DNA from: Neopestalotiopsis rosae
Taxonomy: Eukaryota > Ascomycota > Sordariomycetes > Amphisphaeriales > Sporocadaceae
Reading direction: 5' to 3'
DNA length: 64,000 bases
NCBI GenBank assembly: GCA_023078685.1
Contig: JALGAS010000002.1
Coordinates: 6,820,001 to 6,884,000, forward strand
Shown here: positions 24,091-34,660 of the stretch, piece after piece
Position numbering within the stretch: position 1 is the stretch's first letter
How the letters are laid out: the number at the start of each line of letters is the position of its first letter
Translations under genes and position numbers: made by a program
The notes under the pieces: generated by a model
Database searches by the model: none
What the model was told of the DNA's origin: nothing
The model's input: only the letters and a program-made list of their open reading frames with translations

Positions 24091-24867
24091 TCACCGCTTC
24101 CTCCGCCCATTCACGACCCGATCTATCAACAGCCCGCCCAAAGTGGCCTCGGTGACATGTCTCTTGTTCTTGCGATCCCCTTCCCCTCCACCCACCAGCA
24201 TGGCCGTGCCCGCCGCGCCCGCCGCCGCCGTCGCGATCCTGCTCAGGCGCGCCCCGTCCTTGCGCGACCGCCAGCCCTCAATGAGCCCGGCGCCCACCGC
24301 GGCCTCGGTGGCCTGCCTCCAGTTCGGCCGGCTGGCCGAGCGGGCCCCTCCTCCTCCTCCTGTTCCGCGATAATGGTGGCTCCGGTCGCGCGAGCGACTG
24401 CTGTTGTGATAGTAATCCCGGGGCTCCGAGTAGACTGAGCGACCGCGCCTGCTGCGTCCGCGCTGTCGTCGCGATGGTATCTCGTCCTCTTCCTCCTCTT
24501 CGTAGTAGTAGTCCACGCTGCCGTCTCGGTGGTGTCTCCGGGATCGGTGGTGACGATGCGACGGGCGCTTGTCTTTGCGGTCGCGATAGTAGTCGTCGTT
24601 GTCGCTCGAGTAGTAGGCAGAATCATCGTCGTCGTCATATGCCGAGCGCCCCCGTCCTCTTCGGCGGTCGTCGTCGTAGTAGTGATGCGAGGCCCGACGT
24701 TGCCGGCTCTTGGATCGCGAGCCTGGAATCAAGGCTCCAAAGGCGTCCTTGACGCGCCCGCGGTCGAGGTTGTCGAGAAACGTCTCCCTCCTGGAGAGAG
24801 AGCGCCGTGGTGGTGGGCTTGGGCTGGGGCTGTAGTATCGCCCTGTGTGTCGATCGATATACGACAT
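24091..24867 (-). CDS. Arg/Ser/Asp-rich low-complexity protein, DUF3824-like
   Basis: Single-exon gene, 258 residues, starting at the ATG at 24865-24867. The N-terminal four-fifths is charged low complexity, with blocks of RS, RG, DDDDD, YYY and EEEEEDE. The C-terminus is a compact Ala/Gly-rich segment in which a short unit appears twice: ATEAAVGAGLIEGWRSRK near residue 185 and VTEATLGGLLIDRVVNGRRK at the end. An Ala/Gly helix (IATAAAGAAGTAMLVGG) lies between them. The organisation resembles fungal proteins annotated DUF3824, but that assignment is from memory and needs a profile search. RS/RGG-like composition would suit RNA or protein condensate binding; this is speculation. High GC creates long open frames on the opposite strand, which I regard as shadows. 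Confidence 0.7.
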   Translation of the reverse strand: MSYIDRHTGRYYSPSPSPPPRRSLSRRETFLDNLDRGRVKDAFGALIPGSRSKSRQRRASHHYYDDDRRRGRGRSAYDDDDDSAYYSSDNDDYYRDRKDKRPSHRHHRSRRHHRDGSVDYYYEEEEEDEIPSRRQRGRSRRGRSVYSEPRDYYHNSSRSRDRSHHYRGTGGGGGARSASRPNWRQATEAAVGAGLIEGWRSRKDGARLSRIATAAAGAAGTAMLVGGGEGDRKNKRHVTEATLGGLLIDRVVNGRRKR

Positions 24868-25977
24868 GTTTGCTTGTGCAGTGAATGCTGAAGTATGGTG
24901 ACTATGAGAAGTGCACAGTGATCAAAGGTTTGCTATGAATACCAGCAGTTATGCTGTACACAAATGTTCGAAATCAAGTCCTAGAAAAAAGACATCATAT
25001 ATCTTTGATTTTCAATCTGCCCATGGTGCTTAATTATCCCTAGCAGCAACGTTCACACGGCATAGTACTAGGATCGGGCCTCGCGGGCTTTTTTTTAGTG
25101 GCGGCAAATGAAAATGGTTTCTGAGACTCATGCAATCACCAATCCTGCTCGTCCTACGAGATCCCAAGATCCCAAAATGGTAATCTGCCATGGTAATCCG
25201 CTGGGCTGTGGGGCCACTTGGTTGAGATCTCTCTGACGCAATTCTGACCCAATTCAAGTCATAAGTCAGCCCAAGGCAGAAAACTTGTGCACACCATGTG
25301 GCCTTTAGTCCCGAGAAGCGAGCAAGGCGAGATCGAAGATTCGGACTTTTCGGTGTCATCTTGCAAAATGATGTCGGCGGCGGGACGGGAAGCGACATTT
25401 TGTCAACACGTGCCCATCAGTCGAGTCACAATAACCATTGTCTGCCTCATACTACAATCTGACATCTTTCCAACAACCAGCCTCATTCATTGCTAATTGG
25501 AAAAAAGAATAGGAGATTTCCTAACCAAAGACAATACAAGGTCATTGGTTGGCTCTGCGCGTAGACTTTGGCACGATTTTAATATGAAGCTTAGCACTCC
25601 TGTTTCGAGCTGTGTTGGCTGTGTTCCTCTAACTAGAGAACCATACTTACGACTAGTGTATTCTGCGCCTCAGAAAACGGTTCATCTAAGTTCAGGCAAC
25701 TCACAGGGCAGAGTAACCCAAGAGAAAAGTATCTCATCAACAATTTTTCAAGACTAGGCAAACAGATAGAAACAGCCCGCAGACGTTTTTGCGGCAGTCA
25801 TACCATACAAGACTCGTACCAAGAGTTCTGCCCAACGGTGGTGCCTCTTACATTGCCCAGCCTCGATCCTTGAACCATGATTAGAGTCGAGCTAAAACAT
25901 GATCGCCTTAGCAGTTACTGGGTGGCTTAGATCAGAAATGCATCGCTTGCAAACTCAACGATGTTATGTTTTATTCA
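24868..25977. other. Intergenic region, no gene seen
   Basis: About 1.1 kb upstream of the RS-rich gene and downstream of the CocE-type hydrolase. Base composition is lower in GC than in the flanking genes, and only short unsupported frames are present. Confidence 0.45.
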
Positions 25978-27990
25978 TCAATTATAGTCTCTCGGAATGG
26001 CATACTTCCACTCCCGCTGAAAGATCTGCTTTCCTTGCTCCAAGGCCTCGATTTCCATGGCCAGGTGCCACTCCGTCGCCGTGGCCGACATGGTCGTCAG
26101 TCCATTGAGCTCCAAGTCCAGGCCGCTGCGGCCAAACTCTTGACGAAACTTCATCCGCGCCCGCCCCGACAACGGGTCGTCGGGCTTGATGCTCGTCACA
26201 AATTCCGTGCACTCGCCAAAGCGCCAGCCCGTCTCCTTGATCTCGCAGAGGCCAATGTCACTGTAGTACGTGGCCGTCATCTCGCCCGTCGCCAGGTCCT
26301 CGCTGATGGTGTTCTTGCTGCTGCCCTCGCGTAGTTGTATCGTGTCGAGCGGCGGCGCATTAACGGCCGGCTCGAAAGGCTTGAGCTCCTGGTCGAGCGG
26401 GTTGCTTGACCGGACGGGTAGTTCCAATGCGCTGTCTGCGCAATCAATAGTCAATGTAGCTGCCTCGGGCGACGGCCAGACCGTGGGGAAATAAGTCGTA
26501 GAGAGCGCAAGCCGAATCACACTCCCAGCGCTGATGCGCTGGCAGCACTCGTTCAACCTGACCGTGACATTGTAATAGCAGCCCGGCTCGAGCGCCTCGA
26601 GGTTAACATGACCGTTGCGGTGCGTCAGATTGAGCACGCCGTAGGTCAGCCGGGTGGCGGACCCGTCGGGCAGGACCTCGGACAGCACCGCGGCCACGAG
26701 CGCGCGGGCCTTGTCGCTCGCGACGCGGAGGCGTACCAGGGGCGCGCCGAGAATGTCCAGCGGCTCCTGCAGCGGCTCGCTGTCAAAGACGAGGGAGCCC
26801 TGAGCGTCCTGCCGCTGATCGCCGGCCAGATCTGCGCCCGATCCGTAGGGCAGCCACCGGCCGGCCCCAAAGCCTACCGTCTGCGGCGAGCAAATGGACA
26901 GCTGCGCGTGGCTTTGAGATGCGCCGTCTACGAGCCGCTTTGGTGCGAAACCCATCGACCGGGGACTAACCCCAGGACTCGGCCAGGTATTTTCGGCCAC
27001 CCATTGGCCGGGTCGGGAATCGTAATGGCGCCGTGGTTGTATGGTGTCCTGCTGATAACACCGAAAAATCGGATCGTCCATGACGCCCGTCTCGATTCCC
27101 TTGAGCCACTTGTCCCACCAGCGCAGCGACTCTTGGAGAAATCCCACGCGCGGCTGGGGGTAGGCGAAATTGGGCCAGCTGTGAGCCCAAGGTCCGACGA
27201 GGCCCTTTTTCGGGCACTGAAGGTGTTCCATCATGCGAAAGATGGAGTTGTGGTACGGGTCCTGCCACCCGCCCACCAGATAGGTAGGGCACTGGATGGC
27301 GCCATAATCCTCGCAGACCGAGGCGTGCTTCCAGAAGTCGTCGCGGCGCTGGTGCTCGTGCCACTCGGCCACGAAGGGGACGCCGTACTCGAGGCGCTCC
27401 AGCCACATGCGCCGCCACCTGTCCTCCCCGACCAGCGCCGGGTCCGGCGGGTTGGGGCTGACGGTGAACATGACGGCGCCCCAGAGAAAGTTCTCGACCA
27501 GGGGGCAGCCGCCCATGTAGTGCACGTCATTGTCGTAGCGGTCGTCGGTCGAGCACAGCGAGATGACGGCTTTGAGCTGCGGGGGCCGCAGCGCCGCGAC
27601 CTGCAGGCCGTTGAAGCCGCCCCACGAGATGCCCATCATGCCGACGGCGCCCGTGCACCACGGCCGCGCGGCGAGCCACTCCAGGATCTCCAGCGCGTCG
27701 TCCTGCTCCTGCTTTAGGTACTCGCCGCGCAGGAGGCCCTCCGAGTCGCCCGAGCCCCGCATGTCGACGCGGACGCCCGCGTAGCCGTGCCCCGCAAAGT
27801 ACGGGTGGATGAGGGCGTCGCGGTGCGCCGTGCCGTCGCGCTTGCGGTACGGTAGGTACTCTAGAATAGCTGGCACCGGGCTGGTTTCTGCGTCGACCGG
27901 GAGCCATATCATGGCCGAGAGAATTGTGCCATCGGACAGCACAATCTCCTCGTGTTCAATGACACGGATGGGGAGAAGAGAGTCAGACAT
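25978..27990 (-). CDS. CocE/NonD-type S15 hydrolase (X-Pro dipeptidyl-peptidase-like)
   Basis: Intronless gene, 670 residues, ATG at 27988-27990. It is an alpha/beta-hydrolase of the CocE/NonD and peptidase S15 superfamily. Residues 1-300 form the hydrolase fold with the nucleophile Ser122 in GISWGG, Asp244 in GGWQDPYH and His270 in GPWAHSW. Residues of about 330-590 form the C-terminal jelly-roll typical of the family (PLDILGAPLVRLRV; VNLEALEPGCYYNVTVRLN). There is no signal peptide, so it probably acts in the cytosol. Substrate is unknown: family members cleave esters, beta-lactams, peptides or amides. The gene has no introns and is markedly GC-rich compared with its AT-richer flanks, both consistent with acquisition from bacteria. 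Many fungi carry such homologues, so transfer, if it happened, may be old. Confidence 0.9.
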   Translation of the reverse strand: MSDSLLPIRVIEHEEIVLSDGTILSAMIWLPVDAETSPVPAILEYLPYRKRDGTAHRDALIHPYFAGHGYAGVRVDMRGSGDSEGLLRGEYLKQEQDDALEILEWLAARPWCTGAVGMMGISWGGFNGLQVAALRPPQLKAVISLCSTDDRYDNDVHYMGGCPLVENFLWGAVMFTVSPNPPDPALVGEDRWRRMWLERLEYGVPFVAEWHEHQRRDDFWKHASVCEDYGAIQCPTYLVGGWQDPYHNSIFRMMEHLQCPKKGLVGPWAHSWPNFAYPQPRVGFLQESLRWWDKWLKGIETGVMDDPIFRCYQQDTIQPRRHYDSRPGQWVAENTWPSPGVSPRSMGFAPKRLVDGASQSHAQLSICSPQTVGFGAGRWLPYGSGADLAGDQRQDAQGSLVFDSEPLQEPLDILGAPLVRLRVASDKARALVAAVLSEVLPDGSATRLTYGVLNLTHRNGHVNLEALEPGCYYNVTVRLNECCQRISAGSVIRLALSTTYFPTVWPSPEAATLTIDCADSALELPVRSSNPLDQELKPFEPAVNAPPLDTIQLREGSSKNTISEDLATGEMTATYYSDIGLCEIKETGWRFGECTEFVTSIKPDDPLSGRARMKFRQEFGRSGLDLELNGLTTMSATATEWHLAMEIEALEQGKQIFQREWKYAIPRDYN

Positions 27991-29778
27991 TCAATGTGTT
28001 TGCTGTCGGGTCACTTGGAGAGCATATGGAAGCGCCCTGGAAGCCAAGAGATATTTTGGAGTATCCTTTCTTGAAAACACTCCAAGAACTTGATACGGGA
28101 CATCATTTGCATCGCCCGATAGCGGCCGGCTTTTGCCCACGGGGCCCCGGACCGATCCGTATGTGGAATGATCAATCTTTAGTAGTCTCGTCCATCTCCG
28201 ACAAAAAGACCCGCGGCGGATAAGCTTTGTTGGAGATTGGAGAGGCTGCCCCAAATAGAGACTAGCACACCATGGCTGGCAGTAAGCGTTCTCTCTGTAG
28301 CCGTACTGTATCACCCCGTTGCAGCATTCAGTCGCACGCGCAACCATGAGGGAGACAATGGTCAATGTTTTTATGTAATCATGCCAGTATACTGTCGCAA
28401 TGCCAGATAAGAGCGGGTCCACGCAGGGACTAGACTACGAGGGCTACCTACACCAGACAGATCGCGGGGTCTCAAGGGTTCCTTGTCCGGCGTTCCCGAA
28501 GATACTGTACTATGTAACACGGCACTCTCGATTCTTGCAAGCATCGTTCCCGTTGTCTGTATACTGTTATGAATCTATCAACCAAGACGAATAAAAACAG
28601 ATTGAGAGGTATCTGTCACGAGTCCTCTCAGGCTATGAATATGACCAGGTTCTACTAGATGCACTTTTGATGCTCTGAAAATTGTTTATGAAAACAAACA
28701 ATAGCATCGGCCTGAACTCACCATCTTCTGTCATCCACAATTTCCGATCCGCCAAGCGGCTGTACCACAAACAACACGATATCTCTGGGGGCTTCCCAAT
28801 GGTGTTCAATCAATGTTCGAGTCTGGCTCGTACATACCTGCCCGAGGCTTTTCGTGGACGCCAGCAACATCAGGGACAAAAGACCCAAGGGCTCATGGGG
28901 AGAGGGGGAGAAGCAAGCTCACAACCAATTGCATTATGGCTTGCTTCGCCATGGTGGGCCTTTGCGTCATCTATGTTGAAACTGTCCATCCCACGCATAT
29001 TCCACCTCTTTATTCCAATGCACAGATAATTCAAAAGAATTCGCAACCACTTGTTGTTCCTTTTTTGAATCCGCAGGCACGCATGAGCGCGCAACTCACA
29101 AAGCTGGGCGGGTGGCCAAAATACTACCTGCTTGGCCATGACTGGAGCTTTGACAGCTTCTGATTGGCTTTGAGTATAAGTAGTTCGTTGCATAGAAAAC
29201 TTGCAAGCGCGCTAGCCAAGAGACCTGCTTCAAACGCGGCGACCCCACGTACCATACGACAGCTATGTAGTTCTCGACGCGAGTAATGTCAAATGTTTCA
29301 ATACAGCGCTTTTCAATCTTGATGCACACAAGCAGACTTGACACACACACACATACGCACAAGGCACTTCAGCCCTTTACTGATGTTGACCGAATGGTGT
29401 GAACCACAAAAATAATCATTTTGAAATGGGAGGAACGCAGTTTCAGAAGCCAATTGAGTATGGCGTCATAAATTTGCAGCCCATGATGCCCGGTCAAATG
29501 AAGTGACTATGAATCGAACTTCTGGTGAAATACCTGTCTTGCTCAGAGAAGGAAGGAAAAGAGAAAACAAATAGTCAGGACTACTAGTCATGGCGCGGGA
29601 GGATATCTACCTGCTGCGGAGATACTCGTCTCACGATACGACATTTACTGAGAAGGAATAAATAGAAAGAGCAAGCATCAATGATACTCTGAAGTCTGAG
29701 AAGCGTCAGTCATGCTGTCAGTGGCGGTTGATTGCCGGTAAATCATTGCGGTGCGCGGTCCCAGAAGTGGGGCCTTGA
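27991..29778. other. Intergenic region, no gene seen
   Basis: About 1.8 kb between the hydrolase start and the left inverted-repeat arm. It includes a short CA repeat near 29338-29352. No supported gene is seen. Confidence 0.45.
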
Positions 29779-29989
29779 GAAGGAGGCCTTATAGTTTTGA
29801 GTAATGGAAGAAGTTTCAACAAACACACAAAGACCAGTCATTGGGCATGCCTGACGCAGGATCCCTGGTTTCGTGGTCGAGTGGCTTGACGGAACCGTGC
29901 CCCCCGCCCATATGTCCAGACGTTAGGGTATGGAATCTTGAACTCAGGGCAACCTGGGTTCGAGTAGGGGGATCGGCTGATACCCACTC
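29779..29989 (+). repeat. Left arm of inverted tRNA-like repeat
   Basis: This roughly 211-base arm is repeated, inverted, at 31111-31309 with high similarity and a small length difference (an extra gggcaacct-like stretch near 29948). It contains a Pol III A-box-like TGGTCGAGTGG (29874-29884) and B-box-like GGTTCGAGTAG (29957-29967). A run of ten T follows at 29991-30000, as a Pol III terminator would. It does not fold into a clean tRNA cloverleaf. The block from GGTTTCGTGGTC resembles the 5' end of fungal tRNA-Val as I remember it. A tRNA-derived short element (SINE-like) is the best guess. Confidence 0.7.
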
Positions 29990-30420
29990 CTTTTTTTTTT
30001 AAAAAAATATATCAATCAAGGTAGTGTTATTTTATTATTGCAGAGAAAGTCTTATTTCATTTTTGACTTTCTTTTGAAGATACGGCATGGAAGCAAGTCG
30101 GACGTGAATGTGAAAGTGCAATAAGGCTGTTTGCAGGATTTGCAGCTCCATAAAAGGCCAACCGAATAACGCGACGCAAGCTCTTGCCGGGACAACCACA
30201 ACTCCGATAAAACGCGTAGCTTTTCGTTCAAATTTTGCTTTGGTCTGCAGTGCAAGCTGTTATCCCTCAACCTTGACACTTTATTATTTTCCCAATTACC
30301 GAACCTCGTATTTGCGCGCTAACACTCACGCACACTTGGGCTGTCTGACAATCTATATCGCCCACATATCCTTTTCCTAAAACATCGTCACTTGAATCGA
30401 TCTGAAGAGACATCTTGCAA

Positions 30421-30770
30421 GATGCCACGGGACTCATCATACTTTCCTCCACAAAGGCTTTACCCTTGAGGGAAGCTCTTCGGTGACACTCGTATTCTGA
30501 ATCGCAATCACTTTGCAGTAGCGAAACCAGCGAAGAATCCCACCAAGAGCCAAAACGCCGTATATAATCGCATCAATGCAGAACTTACCAAGCTCTTTGA
30601 GATTGTGGCAAGGAATCGGTTCGTCTTAGAATATCTTCGCGATACGGAAGTGTTCTCGAATGCTATGCGTATCGAGTGGGTACCTCTAAGCCATTGAGCG
30701 GAGTAGACTTCATGAAGATTTCGGAAATTTATATAGAATGGGAAAAGACATTCCTAATCAATCCCTGAAA
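30421..30770 (+). pseudogene. Decayed partial copy of the 32189 gene (N-terminal region)
   Basis: Translating this stretch in shifting frames gives segments that align with the N-terminus of the intact gene at 32189 in the same order. ILNRNHFAVAKPAKNPTKSQ matches ILERISFAILGPSDKSSKSQ. FEIVARNRFVLEYLRDTEVF matches FKILTEKKNSFKMLRDTELF. PLSGVDFMKISEIYIEWEKT matches GLSWNDIRSVAEVYVIGRQA. At least two frameshifts (near 30472 and near 30690) and in-frame stops break it, and it ends at a stop near 30770 with no match to the rest of the gene. It lies on the same strand, about 1.7 kb upstream of the intact copy and between the two inverted tRNA-like arms. It looks like a fragment of an old duplication. 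Confidence 0.75.
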
Positions 30771-31110
30771 TAGTGCATCTCAGTCTTTTCAGTATAATAT
30801 CGCCGTGGAAGAGCGTCTTTGATTAAATACACGGGGATATTTCACAAATGAGATCCTTTATTTCTTTAATAATGATTAATACTCGCTGCAAATACTATGC
30901 TTACCAAGTTTAAATCTAAGCCTAGAGGCTAATAAGGCAAGACTTATGTTATCCCATCGCACGCAAATCTTATTTTATAATCCTTAGGTACGCCATGCTC
31001 CCACAACCTCAGCAAAGAAGCAAAACATTTATTTAGCAAAAGGAAAAGTACCAATAAAACACGAGATAATAAAAGAAAGACTTGTCCATGAATAAAAAGT
31101 CACAAAAAAT
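30771..31110. other. AT-rich non-coding stretch between inverted-repeat arms
   Basis: AT-rich sequence between the gene relic and the right repeat arm, with no open frame of note. A run of six A at 31104-31109 is the T-run following the right tRNA-like unit on its own (minus) strand. Confidence 0.5.
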
Positions 31111-31309
31111 GAGTGGGTATCAGCCGATCCCCCTACTCGAACCCGAGGGCTCAAGATTCTACACCCTAACGTCTGGACATGTAGGCGGGGGGCACGGTTC
31201 CGTCAAGCCACTCGACCACGAAACCAGGGATCCTGCGTCAGGCGTGCCCAATGACTGGTCTTTCTTTGTTGAGATTTCTTCCATTATTCAAAGCTATAAG
31301 GCCTCCTTC
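31111..31309 (-). repeat. Right arm of inverted tRNA-like repeat
   Basis: Inverted copy of 29779-29989. On the minus strand it carries the A-box-like element (31208-31218) and B-box-like element (31133-31143), and a T-run follows at 31109-31104. Both arms therefore point towards each other. Similarity runs from GAAGGAGG at the outer edge to CCCACTC at the inner edge and seems to fade beyond that, so the original duplicated block may have been longer. Differences between arms include several C/T changes. An open frame crosses this arm but is a by-product of the repeat. Confidence 0.7.
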
Positions 31310-32188
31310 CCATTGCCTGCGGACCCACATGATGCCTTAAAATACCTGTATTTGCCGGATAATTAGCAGGAATACATCATCCTCTTTAAGTATTTTTCAT
31401 TCTTGCATCAAATCAACCGTCTTTTACAACTATATTAGTTCTTTTCTTTTCCAGTCTCACGTTGTTTCCCGAGCGGGTCGATTATTATCACAAGCATAAT
31501 GGACATGTTAGAATAGCAGCAAGAATGTCACTAGGTGGTAGCAGCAGGATTCACGTTTCAGTGTACTTTTGATGGGCAGACACCCATAAACATATACTCA
31601 GGTACACTGGTTCTCGTGTAGAATAGAACAAGATGTTATATCTTACTCAGGACTTCCATAGATATTGATATCAAGCATGAATCAACTTGGGAAGGCAATA
31701 TCTCACCAGTATCAAACATCATATGTCGGGGCGAGAAGGGGAGATGGGTCAGGGGGGAGAAACAAGAGGCAATGAGCCAAAATCATTTGGCCAAAAGATT
31801 GGATACGGTATCACATTAAAGTCGTTAGATCAAGGCCAGACCTCATAATAGACAGACATTGACAACGAAGGAAGACGCTGCAGCAAGTGCGGGTTGGCCA
31901 CAAGTTCTGTGGTACTGCGAATGACACAATTGCAAACGGCCGGCCAAGCAACGCAGTTGTTATCCGAACTTTTCAAGCTACCAAACGGGCGCCTACCAAA
32001 ATTTTCACTACAAAATTTTCAATGAGGTTGTGATTGACTTCAGATACGGCAGTCCTACCTTAACTTTGTTGATGGGATCGTGAGAGCTGCCAACATAATC
32101 ACGCGCAATATTCTCGGCATTTCGTGCTGGTACCCCCTTTCCATCACTATCCCTTTCGTTCAACTTTTGCCAATCACTGTCCGTTGCA
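31310..32188. other. Intergenic region, no gene seen
   Basis: About 880 bases upstream of the 32189 gene, with no supported gene. It probably contains that gene's promoter. Confidence 0.4.
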
Positions 32189-34067
32189 ATGCGTCGAGCC
32201 TTGGTAACCAATTTTCGGTTCGAGGGCTTCATCCTCGGACGTGAAAAGGTGTTCAAAGACAGCCCGATCCTGGAAAGAATCTCTTTCGCCATCCTAGGCC
32301 CGTCGGATAAATCTTCCAAGTCACAGAAGTCCAAAAGCGCAATCGTCACTGAAGCATTGATCCAGCTCTTCAAGATTCTCACGGAGAAAAAGAATTCCTT
32401 CAAGATGCTTCGCGACACTGAGCTCTTCTGGACCGCTGTTGGCTCTGAGTGGGATTCCGTCCGCGGTCTGTCTTGGAATGACATTCGATCAGTAGCTGAA
32501 GTCTATGTCATCGGTCGTCAGGCTTTCCTCGAAGAGCCCAGAAACCGTTCCAGCAACCGAAAGAAGAAGACCAACACGAAGAAGACGCCCCTACATGAAG
32601 CCGTCGAAGCCTGGACTAGCCACTTCGAGGAGGTGATGGCCATGGAACCTCTAGCTCCGCGCTCTCTGACTACTAGACGCCACCCGGTAGCAACATTGGC
32701 TGATGATCTCGGCAACTTCTCGATTGATTCCAAGAGTACTTGGCTTCCGGCTTGGGTGGCCCCGCAGGAGTATGCCTGGATCGCCGACAGCCACATTGAG
32801 CATCAGCTTGAAGATGGATTGACCGAGAACGGCAAGACCAATCTTCCATTCCTCCCAGACGACCCCGTGGACATTCCCCATATTCCTCACAATCTCTCTC
32901 ACCCAGGCGACATCAAGATGTTCCTGTGTTTCACTGGTCTCACCCGCTACGACCCCAAGGTGTCCAACCACGCAGTCTTCATGATGCCCATTGGATTCTT
33001 CCACAACAAAGATCGAAACGAGTGGTTTCTTGCCACAGGATCTCTTTCCAAGAAGCATGGAACCTTTATGGAGTTTTACCGACATGCCATCAGAATGATC
33101 AAGAACCACGGAAGATCCATCGTCTACGGAATCACTTCCTACTGGACCGACCTGCCCAATCAGTTCGTCAAATGGTTCGGCACCGCCAAGAAGGCCGACG
33201 GAACGCCCTATACCTCCCGCTCGTGGTACTGGTCGGACAACTGCCTACGCTACGGCCTCGGTCTCGCCGTCTGCAAGATGCCCCAGGGCCAGGAGCCCGG
33301 CTACCGCGTCATCATGTACGACATGGACTACAAGAACCTCATCTCGCACCCCGCGGATCCCGACACGGGCAACGAGGACCTCGACGAGCTCATCGTCTGC
33401 ATGCGCGAGTGGCGCGACGTCGCCAGCACGGCCGCCGACCAGGTCTTCAAGGACGACCTGAAGGAGTTCTGGCGCGGCGGCAACCGGCCCGCGCTGCTGA
33501 CCCGGGACTACCAGATCCCCATCGGCGAGCGCGACTCGATCGAGAGCTCGTGCGCTTGGCTCTGGGACATGGTCAATGGCCATGGCCCCGGAGTCGACGC
33601 CGATGATAAAGAGATGGCTCGCTGTAAGTATCTTTTCTCTCAGTCTCTCTTAAACTTTACGTTTACTTCTCTCTTTTGAAAGATTTTCCAAAGAAAACTT
33701 GATCCTCTAAAGTTCTATCCGATCTTAGCTGATATAATTGACTATAGGGGGCTACCAGAAGCTGAAGATGGAGGAATGGGACCCCAGCGGCAGTGAGAGC
33801 GAGAGCGAGAGCGAAGACGAGACCATAACTCTCAAGCGGGCCAAGCCCGAGCCCAAGAAGGATGGCAAGGGCAAGGGCAAGGGCAAAGCTCAAGTCAAGC
33901 CCAAGCCCAAGCCTGAGCCCAAGCAGACAGACAAGAAGGGCAAGGGCAAGGCCCAGTACAAGCCCAAGGACTCCGAGTCCTCGGGCTCAGTGGAAGAGGA
34001 GGACGAGAGTGGCAGCTGCAGCACCGACTTTGACAGAGAGTCCGACGAGGACTGGGAGGAGGATTGA
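32189..34067 (+). CDS. Unknown fungal protein with acidic/Lys-rich C-terminal tail
   Basis: Model: join(32189..33623, 33748..34067), 584 residues; the 124-nt GT-AG intron joins EMAR to WGYQKL in frame. I do not recognise a family. Residues of about 1-480 look globular and hydrophilic, with no membrane span. Notable stretches are LRDTELFWTAVGSEW, the Trp/Tyr-rich YTSRSWYWSDNCLRYGLGL and SSCAWLWDMVNGHGPG. The C-terminus is low complexity: a Ser/Glu block (SESESESEDE), repeats of KGKGKGK and KPKPKPEP, then a strongly acidic end (DFDRESDEDWEED). Such tails are common in nuclear proteins, but no nuclear signal can be proven here. Codon choice turns GC-rich from about 33200 onward, which creates long shadow frames. 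A frameshifted partial copy lies at 30421-30770. Confidence 0.85.
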
Positions 34068-34660
34068 GGTGGTAAAATCATCTCATCCAAGAGAGATTTT
34101 GTAGGAATACGAGAACGAGGAAACTGCTTTTCAGGGGAAACGGGCGTTTAGGTTTTGAGAGAATGCTTCTTGCTATTGTTTTTGTTTTTAGAGAGATACC
34201 CGTTTTGAGCACAAGACAAGTTCCATAAGGGCAAAGGGCAAATACACGGCATAAAAGGATCGCAAAGGACTTCTGCAGTGACTATAACAAATTTCATTAC
34301 ACTTGGCCAGTGTCTTCGCCCCATCCAAGATAGTATCTCATGCGTCGATACCATTACGTTATCTACAAATTCGATCTATGGAAGAGGGATGATTATAGTC
34401 GTGCCAAACAGGTATGGTGATTAGGCTCACAGGCTTTCTCCACAATTGCTGAACATGAACCTTATCTGAATGTGTACTATTCATGGCCCGGCCTATTTTA
34501 GTATAGGGACCATCAGGCCCCAGCGAGGAGAGGTATGGACCGGCTTCTTGGAAAACTCCACACTTCGCTCTGGCATCAGGACCTCCTCAGCGGACCACCA
34601 GAAAAAGAGACAGAATAACGCCCTCGTCGCAAATCTCATGAAAATTTGCATTGAACAAAG
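34068..34660. other. Intergenic region, no gene seen
   Basis: About 590 bases between two plus-strand genes. No additional gene is supported. Confidence 0.4.

Noticed and set aside
26608..27717. 369-codon plus-strand open frame opposite the CocE-type hydrolase
   Set aside because: It lies wholly antisense to a clearly conserved enzyme. Its Arg/Ala/Pro-rich translation is the usual shadow of GC-rich third positions.
29860..29990. Functional tRNA gene in the left arm
   Set aside because: A- and B-box-like motifs are present, but no 7-bp acceptor stem or anticodon arm can be drawn, so it is reported only as a tRNA-like repeat.
31082..31366. 94-codon open frame across the right inverted-repeat arm
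   Set aside because: It exists only because the tRNA-like arm happens to be open in one frame. The arm carries Pol III-type signals instead.
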